This document shows, one piece after another, positions 40,077 through 48,528 of a stretch of DNA of 54,839 nucleotides. The notes beneath the pieces were generated by a model. The model did not search any database. It had not been told where the DNA came from and saw only the letters and a program-made list of their open reading frames with translations. Origin of the DNA: Lachnospiraceae bacterium (lineage in GTDB: Bacteria > Bacillota > Clostridia > Lachnospirales > Lachnospiraceae); contig WRLH01000022.1 of the NCBI GenBank assembly GCA_009777715.1, positions 1 to 54,839 of the forward strand, given 5' to 3'. Both the position numbers and the translations under genes were made by a program. Every line of letters starts with the position of its first letter. Position 1 is the first letter of the stretch.

Positions 40077-41234
40077 TTATCTTTTTACGTATTTTCGCAA
40101 CATAGGAATTATATCATACATTGTTTGCAAAGTGTAGCTTAATTCTTCCATCTCGGTATAATAGGAAAAACTAAAGCGGATTGCGGATTCGATTTCCCCT
40201 TTATTAAGGCCGATTGCCTTTAAAGTGGCTGATTGGTGGTTGGCTTTTCCGGCAGAACAGGCACTTCCGGCGGAAACAAAAATATTTTTGGCTTCCAAAG
40301 CATGGAGCAAGACCTCGCTTTTTATTCCGGCAAAGCTTGCATTAATAATATGGGATGCCCCTTTTTCGTCTAAGGGGCTGTTAATGGTGGTTTCAGGAAG
40401 CCCTTTAAGCCCGGCGGCAAAATAAGACTTAAGTTCATTTAATTTCTCAATGTTTTTTGCCATATTTTGGTAATTAATTTCGATGGCCTTAGCCATTCCG
40501 GCTATTCCCGGGACGTTTAGAGTCCCTGACCTAAGGCCGCGCTGCTGGTTTCCGCCAAAGCTGATTGGGTGAATTTTCACTTTTTCCTCGGCATATAAAA
40601 AGCCGACTCCCTTTGGCCCATGAATTTTATGGCCGCTGACGGTTAAAAGATCGATATTCATCCGGTTAGGAAAAATTTGGCATTTGCCAAAACCTTGGAC
40701 CGCGTCAACATGAAAAATTATTTGCGGATTTAATTCTTTTATTAAAAGCCCGGCTTCGGCAATGGGCTGGAGTGAGCCGATTTCATTATTTGTGTGCATG
40801 ATGGAGACGAGAATCGTATCATGATTGATGGCTTTTTTCAAATCAGTTAAGCTGATAACCCCATTTTTTGAAACGGGCAGGTAAGTAACACGGAAACCCT
40901 CTTGCTCCAAGTATTTCATCGTCTGCTCAACAGCAGGATGCTCAATTTTCGTTGTGATCAGATGGCGGCCGGTACGGGCATTGGCAAAGGCACAGCCGAC
41001 TAAAGCAAGATTATTCGCCTCCGTCCCGCCGGACGTAAATACCAATTCTTTCTCATTAATTTTGAGATTGCGGGCAATGATATCTTTTGCGTAACGTAAA
41101 TAACTTTCGGCCTCAAGGCCTTTTTTATGCAGGCTTGAAGAATTTCCATATTCTTCCAGCATGATTTTTTTCATTAGCTCGGCTACTTCGGGAAAGCATT
41201 TGGTCGTAGCTGAATTATCTAAATAAACTTCCAT
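40077..41234 (-). CDS. Cysteine desulfurase (NifS/NifZ-like)
   Basis: A PLP enzyme that takes sulfur from cysteine as a persulfide. The 385-residue product has MEVYLDNSATTKCFPEV, the PLP lysine motif SGHKIHGPKGVGFLY, GTLNVPGIAGMA and the catalytic cysteine loop SAGSACSAGKANHQS. It is followed by thiI after 4 bases, so it is the probable sulfur donor for ThiI (NifZ in Bacillus). It could also serve iron-sulfur assembly, but no iscU-type scaffold is nearby. Confidence 0.95.
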   Translation of the reverse strand: MEVYLDNSATTKCFPEVAELMKKIMLEEYGNSSSLHKKGLEAESYLRYAKDIIARNLKINEKELVFTSGGTEANNLALVGCAFANARTGRHLITTKIEHPAVEQTMKYLEQEGFRVTYLPVSKNGVISLTDLKKAINHDTILVSIMHTNNEIGSLQPIAEAGLLIKELNPQIIFHVDAVQGFGKCQIFPNRMNIDLLTVSGHKIHGPKGVGFLYAEEKVKIHPISFGGNQQRGLRSGTLNVPGIAGMAKAIEINYQNMAKNIEKLNELKSYFAAGLKGLPETTINSPLDEKGASHIINASFAGIKSEVLLHALEAKNIFVSAGSACSAGKANHQSATLKAIGLNKGEIESAIRFSFSYYTEMEELSYTLQTMYDIIPMLRKYVKR

Positions 41235-41261
41235 ATATATTATATCCTCATTTGCAGTAAC

Positions 41262-41318
41262 ATTAACCGTCTAGAATCGCTTGTTACACATCAAAGGTGT
41301 GTTTGCAGCCCTTCTTTT
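41262..41318 (-). repeat. Interspersed palindromic repeat, copy near nifS
   Basis: Read on the minus strand it contains GGGCTGCAAACACACCTTTG then TGTGT and later AAGCGATTCT. The same words occur on the plus strand at 44404-44464. This copy has lost part of the second stem. It fills the gap between rsmE and the cysteine desulfurase gene. Confidence 0.65.
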
Positions 41319-41332
41319 AATATATTCTATGC

Positions 41333-42073
41333 CTATATCTCAAGATGGTACATAATCCAACTTAATATGACAAACACGGCGGTTTCGGTGCGGAGGATTC
41401 GTTTGCCCATTGTGACAGGCGTTATTCCGGCTTTGGTTGCCAGTTCTATTTCATGGCTGGAAAAACCGCCCTCCGGGCCGATGAAAATCGCGACATTTTG
41501 CCCCGGTTTTATCCCCGCAATAATGCTTTTGGTCTTTTCAATATCATTTGCCATTTCATAAGCAATAATCTTGATTTCCATCATATCTAAAGAAGATATA
41601 GCTTGGGAAAAATCCATTACTTCACGGACGATGGGAACTATCCCGCGTTTGTTTTGCTTGGCGGCGGCCTCACTTATGCTTTGCCAGCGTTTTACTTTGG
41701 CCAGGGCTTTTTTCTCATCTAAGCGGACAATGGAGCGGTCGGTGGCGGTCGGGATTATTTCATGGACGCCAAGCTCAACCGCTTTTTGGATAATCAGCTC
41801 CATTTTGGAAGCTTTGGGCAGGCTTTGGAAAAGGTAGACACGCGCTTTTAGTTCATGATTTATTTCCTCATGGTAAAGCAAATCAAAACGGACATTTTCA
41901 TTATTTAAGTCCGCAATAATGCCATGGTAAAGAAGCGGATTTTCCCCATCGCTTAAAGTTGCTTCTTCGCCGATTTTCATGCGCAGGACATTTTTTATGT
42001 GGCGGAAATCATTGCCTGTGATGATGATTTCATTATTATATATCTGCTCAGGTTTGATAAAGAAATGATGCAT
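41333..42073 (-). CDS. rsmE: 16S rRNA m3U1498 methyltransferase RsmE
   Basis: A 246-residue SPOUT methyltransferase that methylates U1498 of 16S rRNA. It has a PUA-like N-terminus (MHHFFIKPEQI...FRHIKNVLRMKIGEEATLSDG), then KASKMELIIQKAVELGVHEIIPT, and the SAM-binding knot IGPEGGFSSHEIELA and LGKRILRTETAVFVIL-type ending (here MGKRILRTETA). ATG 42073 overlaps the last base of the prmA stop (TAATG) and has AAAGGAG, so the two are translationally coupled. Confidence 0.96.
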   Translation of the reverse strand: MHHFFIKPEQIYNNEIIITGNDFRHIKNVLRMKIGEEATLSDGENPLLYHGIIADLNNENVRFDLLYHEEINHELKARVYLFQSLPKASKMELIIQKAVELGVHEIIPTATDRSIVRLDEKKALAKVKRWQSISEAAAKQNKRGIVPIVREVMDFSQAISSLDMMEIKIIAYEMANDIEKTKSIIAGIKPGQNVAIFIGPEGGFSSHEIELATKAGITPVTMGKRILRTETAVFVILSWIMYHLEI

Positions 42074-43053
42074 TATGACTCCTTTAGTGCAGTTACGCTT
42101 ACCCACTCGCCTTGGCGGTTAATTTCGATTATCTTCATTCCAACCGCTATCAATGCGGCGACGACCTTGTCTTCATTTTCGTAAATACCGGAAAAAATCA
42201 GTAACCCGCCTTTTTTTATTAAGCGGTAAGCAACCGGGGTTAGCATGATGAGGACTTCGGCAATTATATTGGAAACAACGATATCAAAACTTTCTTCGCC
42301 GCCAACAGCTTTAAAAATCTGCTCATCAGAAATAATATTGCCGATAAAAACTTTTAATTGCTCCGGTAAAATCCCATTTGCCCGGCAGTTTTCCTCTGTC
42401 ACCGCTAAAGCATTCGGGTCAAGGTCAGTCCCATAAACTAATTTTGCCCCAAACATAAGGGAAAGAATCCCTAAAATACCGCTGCCGCAGCCAATATCTA
42501 ATAAACGCTGCCCCGGTTTGATATGTTTTTTAAGCTGGCGGATACAAAGCTGGGTCGTTTCATGCTTGCCTGTGCCAAAAGCCGCCCCAGGGTCAATCCG
42601 CAGCAGATATTGGTGGGCATTGGGGGAAGAAGCCTCTTCCCATGACGGAACAATCAAAATATCATCAACGGCAAACTGGCGGAAATATTGCTTCCAATTC
42701 TCGCTCCAGTCAAGGGCCTTAACTTCTGAAACGGTTATGCTCCCCTCGCCGATGTCAAGAAAATCCCTTAAGCCGTTTAATTCATCATTAATTTCTTTAA
42801 GTAAAATACTTAGGCTTTCATCTTGCCCTTCATCTTGCCCCTCACAGGCTTCAAGGTAAAAATTAAGATAAGCAATGCCGTCATCGAAAGGTTCATCAAG
42901 GGTTAAATCAACAAACATCTGCTCCTTTTCCATGGCACTGAGCGGCTGTTTGTCCTCTATTTCTGCTCCCTCAAGCCCCAAATCATATAAAGAACTGATA
43001 ATGATATCAGCCGCTAAAGTATTGGTCTTAATGCGAATTTTTATGAAGTCCAT
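42073..43053 (-). CDS. prmA: Ribosomal protein L11 methyltransferase PrmA
   Basis: PrmA trimethylates ribosomal protein L11. The 326-residue product has the N-terminal substrate domain, then PGAAFGTGKHETTQLCI, the SAM motif LLDIGCGSGILGI, YGTDLDPNALAVTEEN and FDIVVSNIIAEVL. A small tandem duplication, EGQDEGQDE, lies at about residues 70-78 in the linker. It starts a prmA-rsmE pair. It is divergent from the DUF3048 gene, with an AT-rich 137-base region between. Confidence 0.96.
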   Translation of the reverse strand: MDFIKIRIKTNTLAADIIISSLYDLGLEGAEIEDKQPLSAMEKEQMFVDLTLDEPFDDGIAYLNFYLEACEGQDEGQDESLSILLKEINDELNGLRDFLDIGEGSITVSEVKALDWSENWKQYFRQFAVDDILIVPSWEEASSPNAHQYLLRIDPGAAFGTGKHETTQLCIRQLKKHIKPGQRLLDIGCGSGILGILSLMFGAKLVYGTDLDPNALAVTEENCRANGILPEQLKVFIGNIISDEQIFKAVGGEESFDIVVSNIIAEVLIMLTPVAYRLIKKGGLLIFSGIYENEDKVVAALIAVGMKIIEINRQGEWVSVTALKES

Positions 43054-43118
43054 ACATCTCCTAAAGACAGTTAATTATTACGAAATTATTAATTAATAAT
43101 ATCATAATAAATAAATAA

Positions 43119-43147
43119 TTGCAAAATTATTAATTATACTATATAAT
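43119..43147 (+). promoter_or_regulatory. Sigma-A promoter of the DUF3048 lipoprotein gene
   Basis: TTGCAA at 43119-43124, 17 bases, TATAAT at 43142-43147, 44 bases before the start codon. Upstream in the same AT-rich gap is the perfect 16-bp palindrome ATTATTAATTAATAAT (about 43086-43101), a possible operator, and the motif ATTATTAATTA recurs between the two boxes. Confidence 0.78.
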
Positions 43148-43190
43148 AATCATTGTGCTTTAGATTAAACATGAAATGCGAGAGGTTTAT

Positions 43191-44399
43191 ATGTGGAAAT
43201 TAAAATTTCCGAAAAATTTAATACATATCTTATTGGTAACAGGGCTAACCGCTGTTTTTCTTTCCGGTTGCGCAAATAAAGACAATATCCAGCCGCTTCC
43301 GATTCCAATCGGCGAAGCCTTAGGTGACGAGCAGTCAGATGAGCCGGAAATTATTTTACAGCCAGAGGATTTTGCCCCGGAAAACTTGCTTAATGGCATC
43401 CCGATCATTGGGACGAGGGAAATAAAAGACGGAATGTACCAAAGTTATCTGACCGGGGAATGGAAAGATGTTGATGTCGCAAAACGGCGGCCTTTTGCTT
43501 TTATTATTCCGAATAACAAAGCGGCGTTGCCGCAGTATGGCATTTCTGCCGCCAGCGTTATTTTTGAAGCCCCTGTTGAAGGGCGGATTACCCGCTTGCT
43601 TGCCATCGTTGAAGATTATGATGATTTAGACCGGATCGGGCCGGCCCGCTCTGCCCGTGATTACTTTATATATGAAGCAATGGGCAAAGAAGCAATTTTT
43701 TGCAACTGGGGCTTAACCGTATTATACTGCGGCCCGCTTATCAATAGCGACAGGGTCGATAATGTCAGCAACCCGGTCGCCGGGATTGACAGAGGGGCGG
43801 CGGAAGCCTTTAAACGGGTATCGCGGCCAGGATATGCAATTGAATTTACCGGATATATGTTTATTGACGGTTATAACGATGCAGTCCGCCGTTTAGGTTA
43901 TGATACCCATTATTCATCGAATTTCACCCCCCAATTTACCTTTGCTGCCCACCAGACCCGCGCAGAATATCCCGACCATCCCGACGCAAGAATTATCCGC
44001 CCCGGCGGAACGGAAAGCAACCGGAGCGGTTATGGGGTTTCCCAGCCGTCTTTTGAATACAACGAAGACGACCGACTTTATTACCGTTTTGACAATGGCG
44101 GAAAGCATATTGATGAAATGAACAACCAGCAGCTTACTTTTACCAACGTTATCTACCAGTATATGTATGGCGAAGTCAGAGACCCCAATGATTATTTGGT
44201 CTTCGAAATGCACAGCAGCGGAAAACCAGTCAAAGTATTTACCAATGGAAAAGTAATTGATGGCTTCTGGACCAGGGCAAGGGACAACGAGCCGGCAAGA
44301 TTCTTTGACCAAGATGGTTATGAAATCGTTTTAAACCAAGGGAAAACCTGGATTTGCCTTATCTGGGATGAATATGCTGAATATGCGGTTTATGAGTAG
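43191..44399 (+). CDS. DUF3048 lipoprotein (YerB-like), first copy
   Basis: A 402-residue exported lipoprotein: signal helix then lipobox LSGC at about residues 24-27. The DUF3048 N-terminal domain follows (KRRPFAFIIPNNKAALPQYGISAASVIFEAPVEGRITRLLAIVEDYDDLDRIGPARSARDYF) and the C-terminal domain ends NQGKTWICLIWDEYAEYAVYE. YerB in Bacillus is an envelope protein of unknown function. I chose ATG 43191 with AGAGG just upstream. A paralogue follows after 96 bases. Confidence 0.92.
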   Translation: MWKLKFPKNLIHILLVTGLTAVFLSGCANKDNIQPLPIPIGEALGDEQSDEPEIILQPEDFAPENLLNGIPIIGTREIKDGMYQSYLTGEWKDVDVAKRRPFAFIIPNNKAALPQYGISAASVIFEAPVEGRITRLLAIVEDYDDLDRIGPARSARDYFIYEAMGKEAIFCNWGLTVLYCGPLINSDRVDNVSNPVAGIDRGAAEAFKRVSRPGYAIEFTGYMFIDGYNDAVRRLGYDTHYSSNFTPQFTFAAHQTRAEYPDHPDARIIRPGGTESNRSGYGVSQPSFEYNEDDRLYYRFDNGGKHIDEMNNQQLTFTNVIYQYMYGEVRDPNDYLVFEMHSSGKPVKVFTNGKVIDGFWTRARDNEPARFFDQDGYEIVLNQGKTWICLIWDEYAEYAVYE

Positions 44400-44403
44400 A
44401 AAA

Positions 44404-44464
44404 GGGGCTGCAAACACACCTTTGGTGTGTTGGAGCCCCTAGCAAGAATCGCAAGCGATTCTTG
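44404..44464 (+). repeat. Interspersed palindromic repeat, copy between the DUF3048 genes
   Basis: Nested hairpin: GGGGCT (44404-44409) with AGCCCC (44434-44439) around ACACACC/GGTGTGT; then CAAGAATCGC/GCGATTCTTG, a perfect 10-bp stem with AA loop (44443-44464). A partial inverted copy is at 41262-41318. Confidence 0.7.
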
Positions 44465-44495
44465 TTGAATGATAAATTTTGAAAGGAAATATTTT

Positions 44496-45713
44496 ATGAA
44501 AACAAAAATTTACGCTAGAAAAATAACACCTGTTATTATTCTGTTAAGCTTGTTAGGATTAACGATGGCCGGGTGCGGGTCAAAGGAATCTAGTGAAATA
44601 GTTCCTCTTCCGATTCCAGAGCCGATTGTCGTCATTGAAGAGCCCGAACCGGATCTCGAAGAGCCTGGGCCAGAGATACTGGCATTTTCTGATGAAAATA
44701 TGCTAAACGGCGTACCGATTATTGGTGTCCGTGAAGTAAAGGACGGCTTATTCCAAAGCTATCTGACCGGGGCTTGGAAAGATGAAGCAGTAGCAAAAAG
44801 ACGGCCGATGGCGCTGGTCATGCCCAACAACAGTGCCGCGCTTCCCAAATACGGCATTTCGCGGGCTGATATTATTTTTGAAGCCCCGGTTGAGGGGCGG
44901 ATTACCCGCTTAGTGGCATTTTTTGAAGATTATGATGACTTAAGCCATCTTGGCCCTGCCCGTTCAGCACGTGATTACTTTGTTTATGAAGCAATCGGAA
45001 AGCGGGCTTTATTCGCCCATTGGGGGCTGGCTGTGCCTTATAGTGCCGACCTTATTAATGGCGAAAAAGTTGACAATATCAGCATGACGCTTTCCGGCAT
45101 CCAAAGAGGGGCTGACGAAGCCTTTAGGCGGATTCCCCGGTCTGGATATTCGTTGGAATATACAGGTTATCTTGACATTGAGGGTTATAAAAAGGCCATT
45201 GACCGTTTAGGCTACAGCCCCGATTATCCCTCTGATTTTGTCCCGCAATTCATTTTTGCCGCGGAGGGGACAAGGGTTTTATACGACGATTATCCCGAAG
45301 CAACCATTATCCGCCCCGGCGGCACTTCGTCCAATTCCGGCGGTTATGGAAATGCTAAAGCTTCATTTGAATACAACGAAGACGAAAATATTTACTATCG
45401 TTTTCAGTTTAATGGCCGCCATATCGATGAGATGAATAATGAGCAGCTGGCTGTTTCGAATATAGTTTTGCAATATGCCCACGGTGAAGTCCGTGATGCC
45501 AATGATTATCTTGCTTTTGGCGTCCATGGCGAGGGAAAAGCAGAGGTCTTTACTAGCGGAAGAGTTATCCCGGCAACATGGCGGCGTTTTGGCGGCGACC
45601 ATACCCCGGCGAAATTTTACGATGAAAATGACAATGAAATTATCTTTAACCAAGGTAAGACTTGGATTTGCTTGATCTGGAATACATATGATGAGTTTGT
45701 CGAATATGAATGA
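44496..45713 (+). CDS. DUF3048 lipoprotein (YerB-like), second copy
   Basis: A 405-residue paralogue of the previous gene: signal helix, lipobox MAGC, an acidic Pro/Glu-rich linker (about residues 35-65), then the DUF3048 domains (RRPMALVMPNNSAALPKYGISRADIIFEAPVEGRITRL...). The two copies share most of their folded part but differ in linker and signal, so this is an old tandem duplication. ATG 44496 follows GAAAGGAAA. The next gene begins 20 bases after its stop. Confidence 0.92.
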   Translation: MKTKIYARKITPVIILLSLLGLTMAGCGSKESSEIVPLPIPEPIVVIEEPEPDLEEPGPEILAFSDENMLNGVPIIGVREVKDGLFQSYLTGAWKDEAVAKRRPMALVMPNNSAALPKYGISRADIIFEAPVEGRITRLVAFFEDYDDLSHLGPARSARDYFVYEAIGKRALFAHWGLAVPYSADLINGEKVDNISMTLSGIQRGADEAFRRIPRSGYSLEYTGYLDIEGYKKAIDRLGYSPDYPSDFVPQFIFAAEGTRVLYDDYPEATIIRPGGTSSNSGGYGNAKASFEYNEDENIYYRFQFNGRHIDEMNNEQLAVSNIVLQYAHGEVRDANDYLAFGVHGEGKAEVFTSGRVIPATWRRFGGDHTPAKFYDENDNEIIFNQGKTWICLIWNTYDEFVEYE

Positions 45714-45732
45714 TGATGGGGCAAAAGCCAAT

Positions 45733-46710
45733 ATGAAAAAATACCTAATCACCGGGGCGGCCGGATTTATCGGTTTTCACTTATCGCTTGCTTTGCTAAA
45801 GAAAAATGAAACGGTAATCGGATTTGACAATTTAAATGATTATTATGATGTGTCTTTGAAAAATGCCCGCTTGGATATTTTGAAAAAACACGAGCATTTT
45901 CACTTTATTAAAGGCGATCTTGCTGATAAAGAAGCGGTTTTTAGTCTTTTTAAAGAACATCGCCCCGATACGGTCATCAATCTTGCTGCCCAAGCCGGGG
46001 TCAGATATAGCATTGAAAATCCCGATACCTATATTAACGCAAATATTGTCGGTTTTTTCCATATTTTGGAAGCTTGCCGTTTTTATCCGGTTAACCACCT
46101 TTTATATGCTTCGTCAAGTTCGGTTTATGGCAACAATGAAAAACTGCCCTTTTCGACAGCGGATAATGTTGACCACCCCATCAGCCTTTATGCCGCGACA
46201 AAAAAAGCAAATGAGCTGATGGCATACACATACAGCCATCTTTATGGGATTCCAGCCACGGGGCTTAGGTTTTTTACCGTTTATGGGCCGTATGGCCGCC
46301 CCGACATGGCCGCTTATATTTTCACCGAAAAAATCATGCGCGGCGAGCCAATTAAGATAAATAACCATGGTGATATGTACCGCGATTTTACTTATGTGGA
46401 TGACATCATCGCCGGGATCGAAAATATGCTTTTGTCACCGCCCGCGCCAGACGAAAAAGGCGTAAAATCCAAAATTTACAATATCGGCAACAATAATCCG
46501 GAACACCTGCTTCATTTTGTTGAGGTGCTGGAAAATTACCTTGGCAAAAAAGCAATCCGCGAATTTCAGCCAATGCAGCCTGGTGATGTAAAGAAGACTT
46601 ATGCCGATGTTGACGATCTGGTCAGCGATTTTGATTTTAAGCCAAACACCAGCATTGAGGAAGGCTTGTTAAAATTCGTGAATTGGTACAAAGAATACAA
46701 TAACTTATGA
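45733..46710 (+). CDS. NAD-dependent epimerase, probably UDP-glucuronate 4-epimerase
   Basis: A 325-residue short-chain dehydrogenase. NAD-binding GAAGFIGFHLSLALL, GFDNLNDYYDVSLK, catalytic Ser in YASSSSVYG and YAATK, then TVYGPYGRPDMAAYIF and GDMYRDFTYVDDI. The NDYYDVSLK and GRPDMA blocks are those of UDP-GlcA 4-epimerases, which make UDP-galacturonate for surface polysaccharide. ATG 45733 follows GATGGGG; in-frame ATGs upstream overlap the DUF3048 gene. Its 3' end overlaps the convergent adenylation gene by 6 bases. It could feed the glycan island. Confidence 0.9.
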   Translation: MKKYLITGAAGFIGFHLSLALLKKNETVIGFDNLNDYYDVSLKNARLDILKKHEHFHFIKGDLADKEAVFSLFKEHRPDTVINLAAQAGVRYSIENPDTYINANIVGFFHILEACRFYPVNHLLYASSSSVYGNNEKLPFSTADNVDHPISLYAATKKANELMAYTYSHLYGIPATGLRFFTVYGPYGRPDMAAYIFTEKIMRGEPIKINNHGDMYRDFTYVDDIIAGIENMLLSPPAPDEKGVKSKIYNIGNNNPEHLLHFVEVLENYLGKKAIREFQPMQPGDVKKTYADVDDLVSDFDFKPNTSIEEGLLKFVNWYKEYNNL

Positions 46711-48213
46711 ATCAAGCAGCGTGTTACGCATTGCGCCACGGTCGATTTTGCCATTCGCTTTAAGCGGGATAGCGGCGACCTTTTTAACCGAGTTTGGCAT
46801 CATATAGCGGGGCAGCAGTTCCTTTAGCCTTTCGGTCACCTCTTTCCCGGTAATATCACCAACATAAAACAAACGGATTTTATTTTTGGCTTTGTCATAA
46901 AGGCAGCAAGCCATTTTTATTTCGGCAAGAAGATAAACACTTGCTTCGATTTCACCTAGCTCAATCCGGTGTCCCATATGCTTAATCTGATGGTCCTTAC
47001 GCGAGCAAAAAACGATATTCCCCTCATCATTAACGAAACCTAAGTCGCCAGTCCGGTAGATTAGCTCCGGATAGTTTTTGTTAAGCGGGTTTTGGACAAA
47101 AACTGAACCCGTTTTGGCAAAATCATTGTAATACCCTAATGTAAGTGAAGTTCCCCGGACGCAGATTTCCCCGCTTTCATTTAGGGCGGCCCGCTCATCT
47201 TGTTCATTCAGGATAATGATTTCGGTATTTTTAAAGGGGCGGCCGATCGGAATGACACTAGTGTCATTTATTTCCCCGGATATTTTGTGATAGCAGCACA
47301 TTCCGGTTGATTCAGTCGGGCCGTATAAATTAACGAAGCTGGCTTCCGGCAGGGCAGCTTGCCATTTTATAAGCTCCTTAAGCGGAAAAACTTCACTGCC
47401 AAAATTGACGCTTAAAAGGTATTTGGGAATAATGGTCTTAAAAGTATTAAAAGCGGAAATCATCGTCATTGCCGATACGACCCAGCAGATGGTGTTAATT
47501 TGAAATTCATTCAAAAATTCCACAAGCTTAATCGGCTGCATGAACAGCTTGGCCGGAATCAAATAAGCAGTTGCGCCGAATTTTAGGGTGGGGTATATTT
47601 CTTTTAAGCAAGCGTCAAAATAAAGCGGTGATTGGTTACCAAAAATGGTTTTATCACTAAACCCAAGCACCGCTGAAAGCTGCTCAATATAATCAATTAC
47701 CGAACGATGGCAGGCGACGACTCCTTTAGGGATTCCGGTTGAGCCGGAAGTAAAAACGATATAAACCGGGTCAGTGTCAATTACTTTTTCCGCAATTTTT
47801 TCTAGCGCAGCTGGGTCAGCTTGTTTCTTGAAAATATCATTACATAAAACGATTTTTCCGTCAAAATCCAAAGTTTTTGCTATCGCAAGCGTTTCTTCAT
47901 CACAAATCATGAGCGGTGAATCTAAGTCATTTAAGATATGTTCGATCCTTAACCGGGGCATTTCCGCGTCAAGCGGGACGTAAAAATTGCCGCCCCGCAC
48001 CACGCCAAGGAAAGCGGCAATTGTGTGAGGATGCTTTGCCATAAAGACAAAAACAGGCTTTTTATATATATTTTCATGCGCAAGATATGTCCCGGTCGCG
48101 TCACATAATTTTCTTACTTCGCGGAAAGTAAGGCTGTCCTTACCATCGGAAAAAGCGATTTTGTCCGGGGTGTTATTAAAGCTTGCGGTCATGTAGTCGA
48201 GGATATTGTGCAT
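46705..48213 (-). CDS. Stand-alone amino-acid adenylation enzyme (DltA/NRPS A-domain-like)
   Basis: A 502-residue ANL-family enzyme that should activate an amino or aryl acid as the adenylate. Motifs: YIVFTSGSTGIPKGVVACHRSV (A3), FDACLKEIYPTLKFGA, NLYGPTESTGMCCYH (A5), GEICVRGTSLTLGYYND, YRTGDLG (A7), RKDHQIKHMGHRIELGEIE (A8) and the lysine of ANGKIDR (A10). Length and lack of carrier or condensation domains resemble DltA, the D-alanine ligase for teichoic acids, but no dltB, dltC or dltD is visible here. Substrate is unknown. Start ATG 48213 follows AAAGGAAC. Confidence 0.88.
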   Translation of the reverse strand: MHNILDYMTASFNNTPDKIAFSDGKDSLTFREVRKLCDATGTYLAHENIYKKPVFVFMAKHPHTIAAFLGVVRGGNFYVPLDAEMPRLRIEHILNDLDSPLMICDEETLAIAKTLDFDGKIVLCNDIFKKQADPAALEKIAEKVIDTDPVYIVFTSGSTGIPKGVVACHRSVIDYIEQLSAVLGFSDKTIFGNQSPLYFDACLKEIYPTLKFGATAYLIPAKLFMQPIKLVEFLNEFQINTICWVVSAMTMISAFNTFKTIIPKYLLSVNFGSEVFPLKELIKWQAALPEASFVNLYGPTESTGMCCYHKISGEINDTSVIPIGRPFKNTEIIILNEQDERAALNESGEICVRGTSLTLGYYNDFAKTGSVFVQNPLNKNYPELIYRTGDLGFVNDEGNIVFCSRKDHQIKHMGHRIELGEIEASVYLLAEIKMACCLYDKAKNKIRLFYVGDITGKEVTERLKELLPRYMMPNSVKKVAAIPLKANGKIDRGAMRNTLLDS

Positions 48214-48528
48214 GGGGTGTTCCTTTCCTGCTGACTTAATTTTATTAAATCATTCAACAGCAACTCTTGACCTACGGTCAATCGTTTAATAAAACACCAT
48301 AAAGAACATGGTGGGTGAAAACAAATGCCCGCACGACTGCTTGCAGTCGTTTGCGGTCGCTTGTTTTCCTGCTGATTATTCATTATATCATTACCATACG
48401 CACGAGCCAAGTAAATCCTTTCAAGGGAAAATGCGAAGCATTTTTATAAGTCGATACGTCAGTATCGACATTATACCAGATTTCCCCGAATAAACTAGAT
48501 ACAAATCCCTTTTTTTGAAAGGTGCAGT
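48214..48528. repeat. Gap with palindromes and copy 1 of an 80-bp element
   Basis: No gene is seen in this 315-base divergent gap. It has TTGACC/GGTCAA (about 48267-48281) and GACTGC/GCAGTC (about 48335-48350). Positions 48398-48477 hold an 80-bp element that matches 54291-54370 at all but four positions; it includes AATGC/GCATT and the hairpin GTCGATAC-GTCA-GTATCGAC (about 48450-48468). In the other copy the stem reads GTCGGTAC/GTACCGAC, so both sides changed together. Confidence 0.7.
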
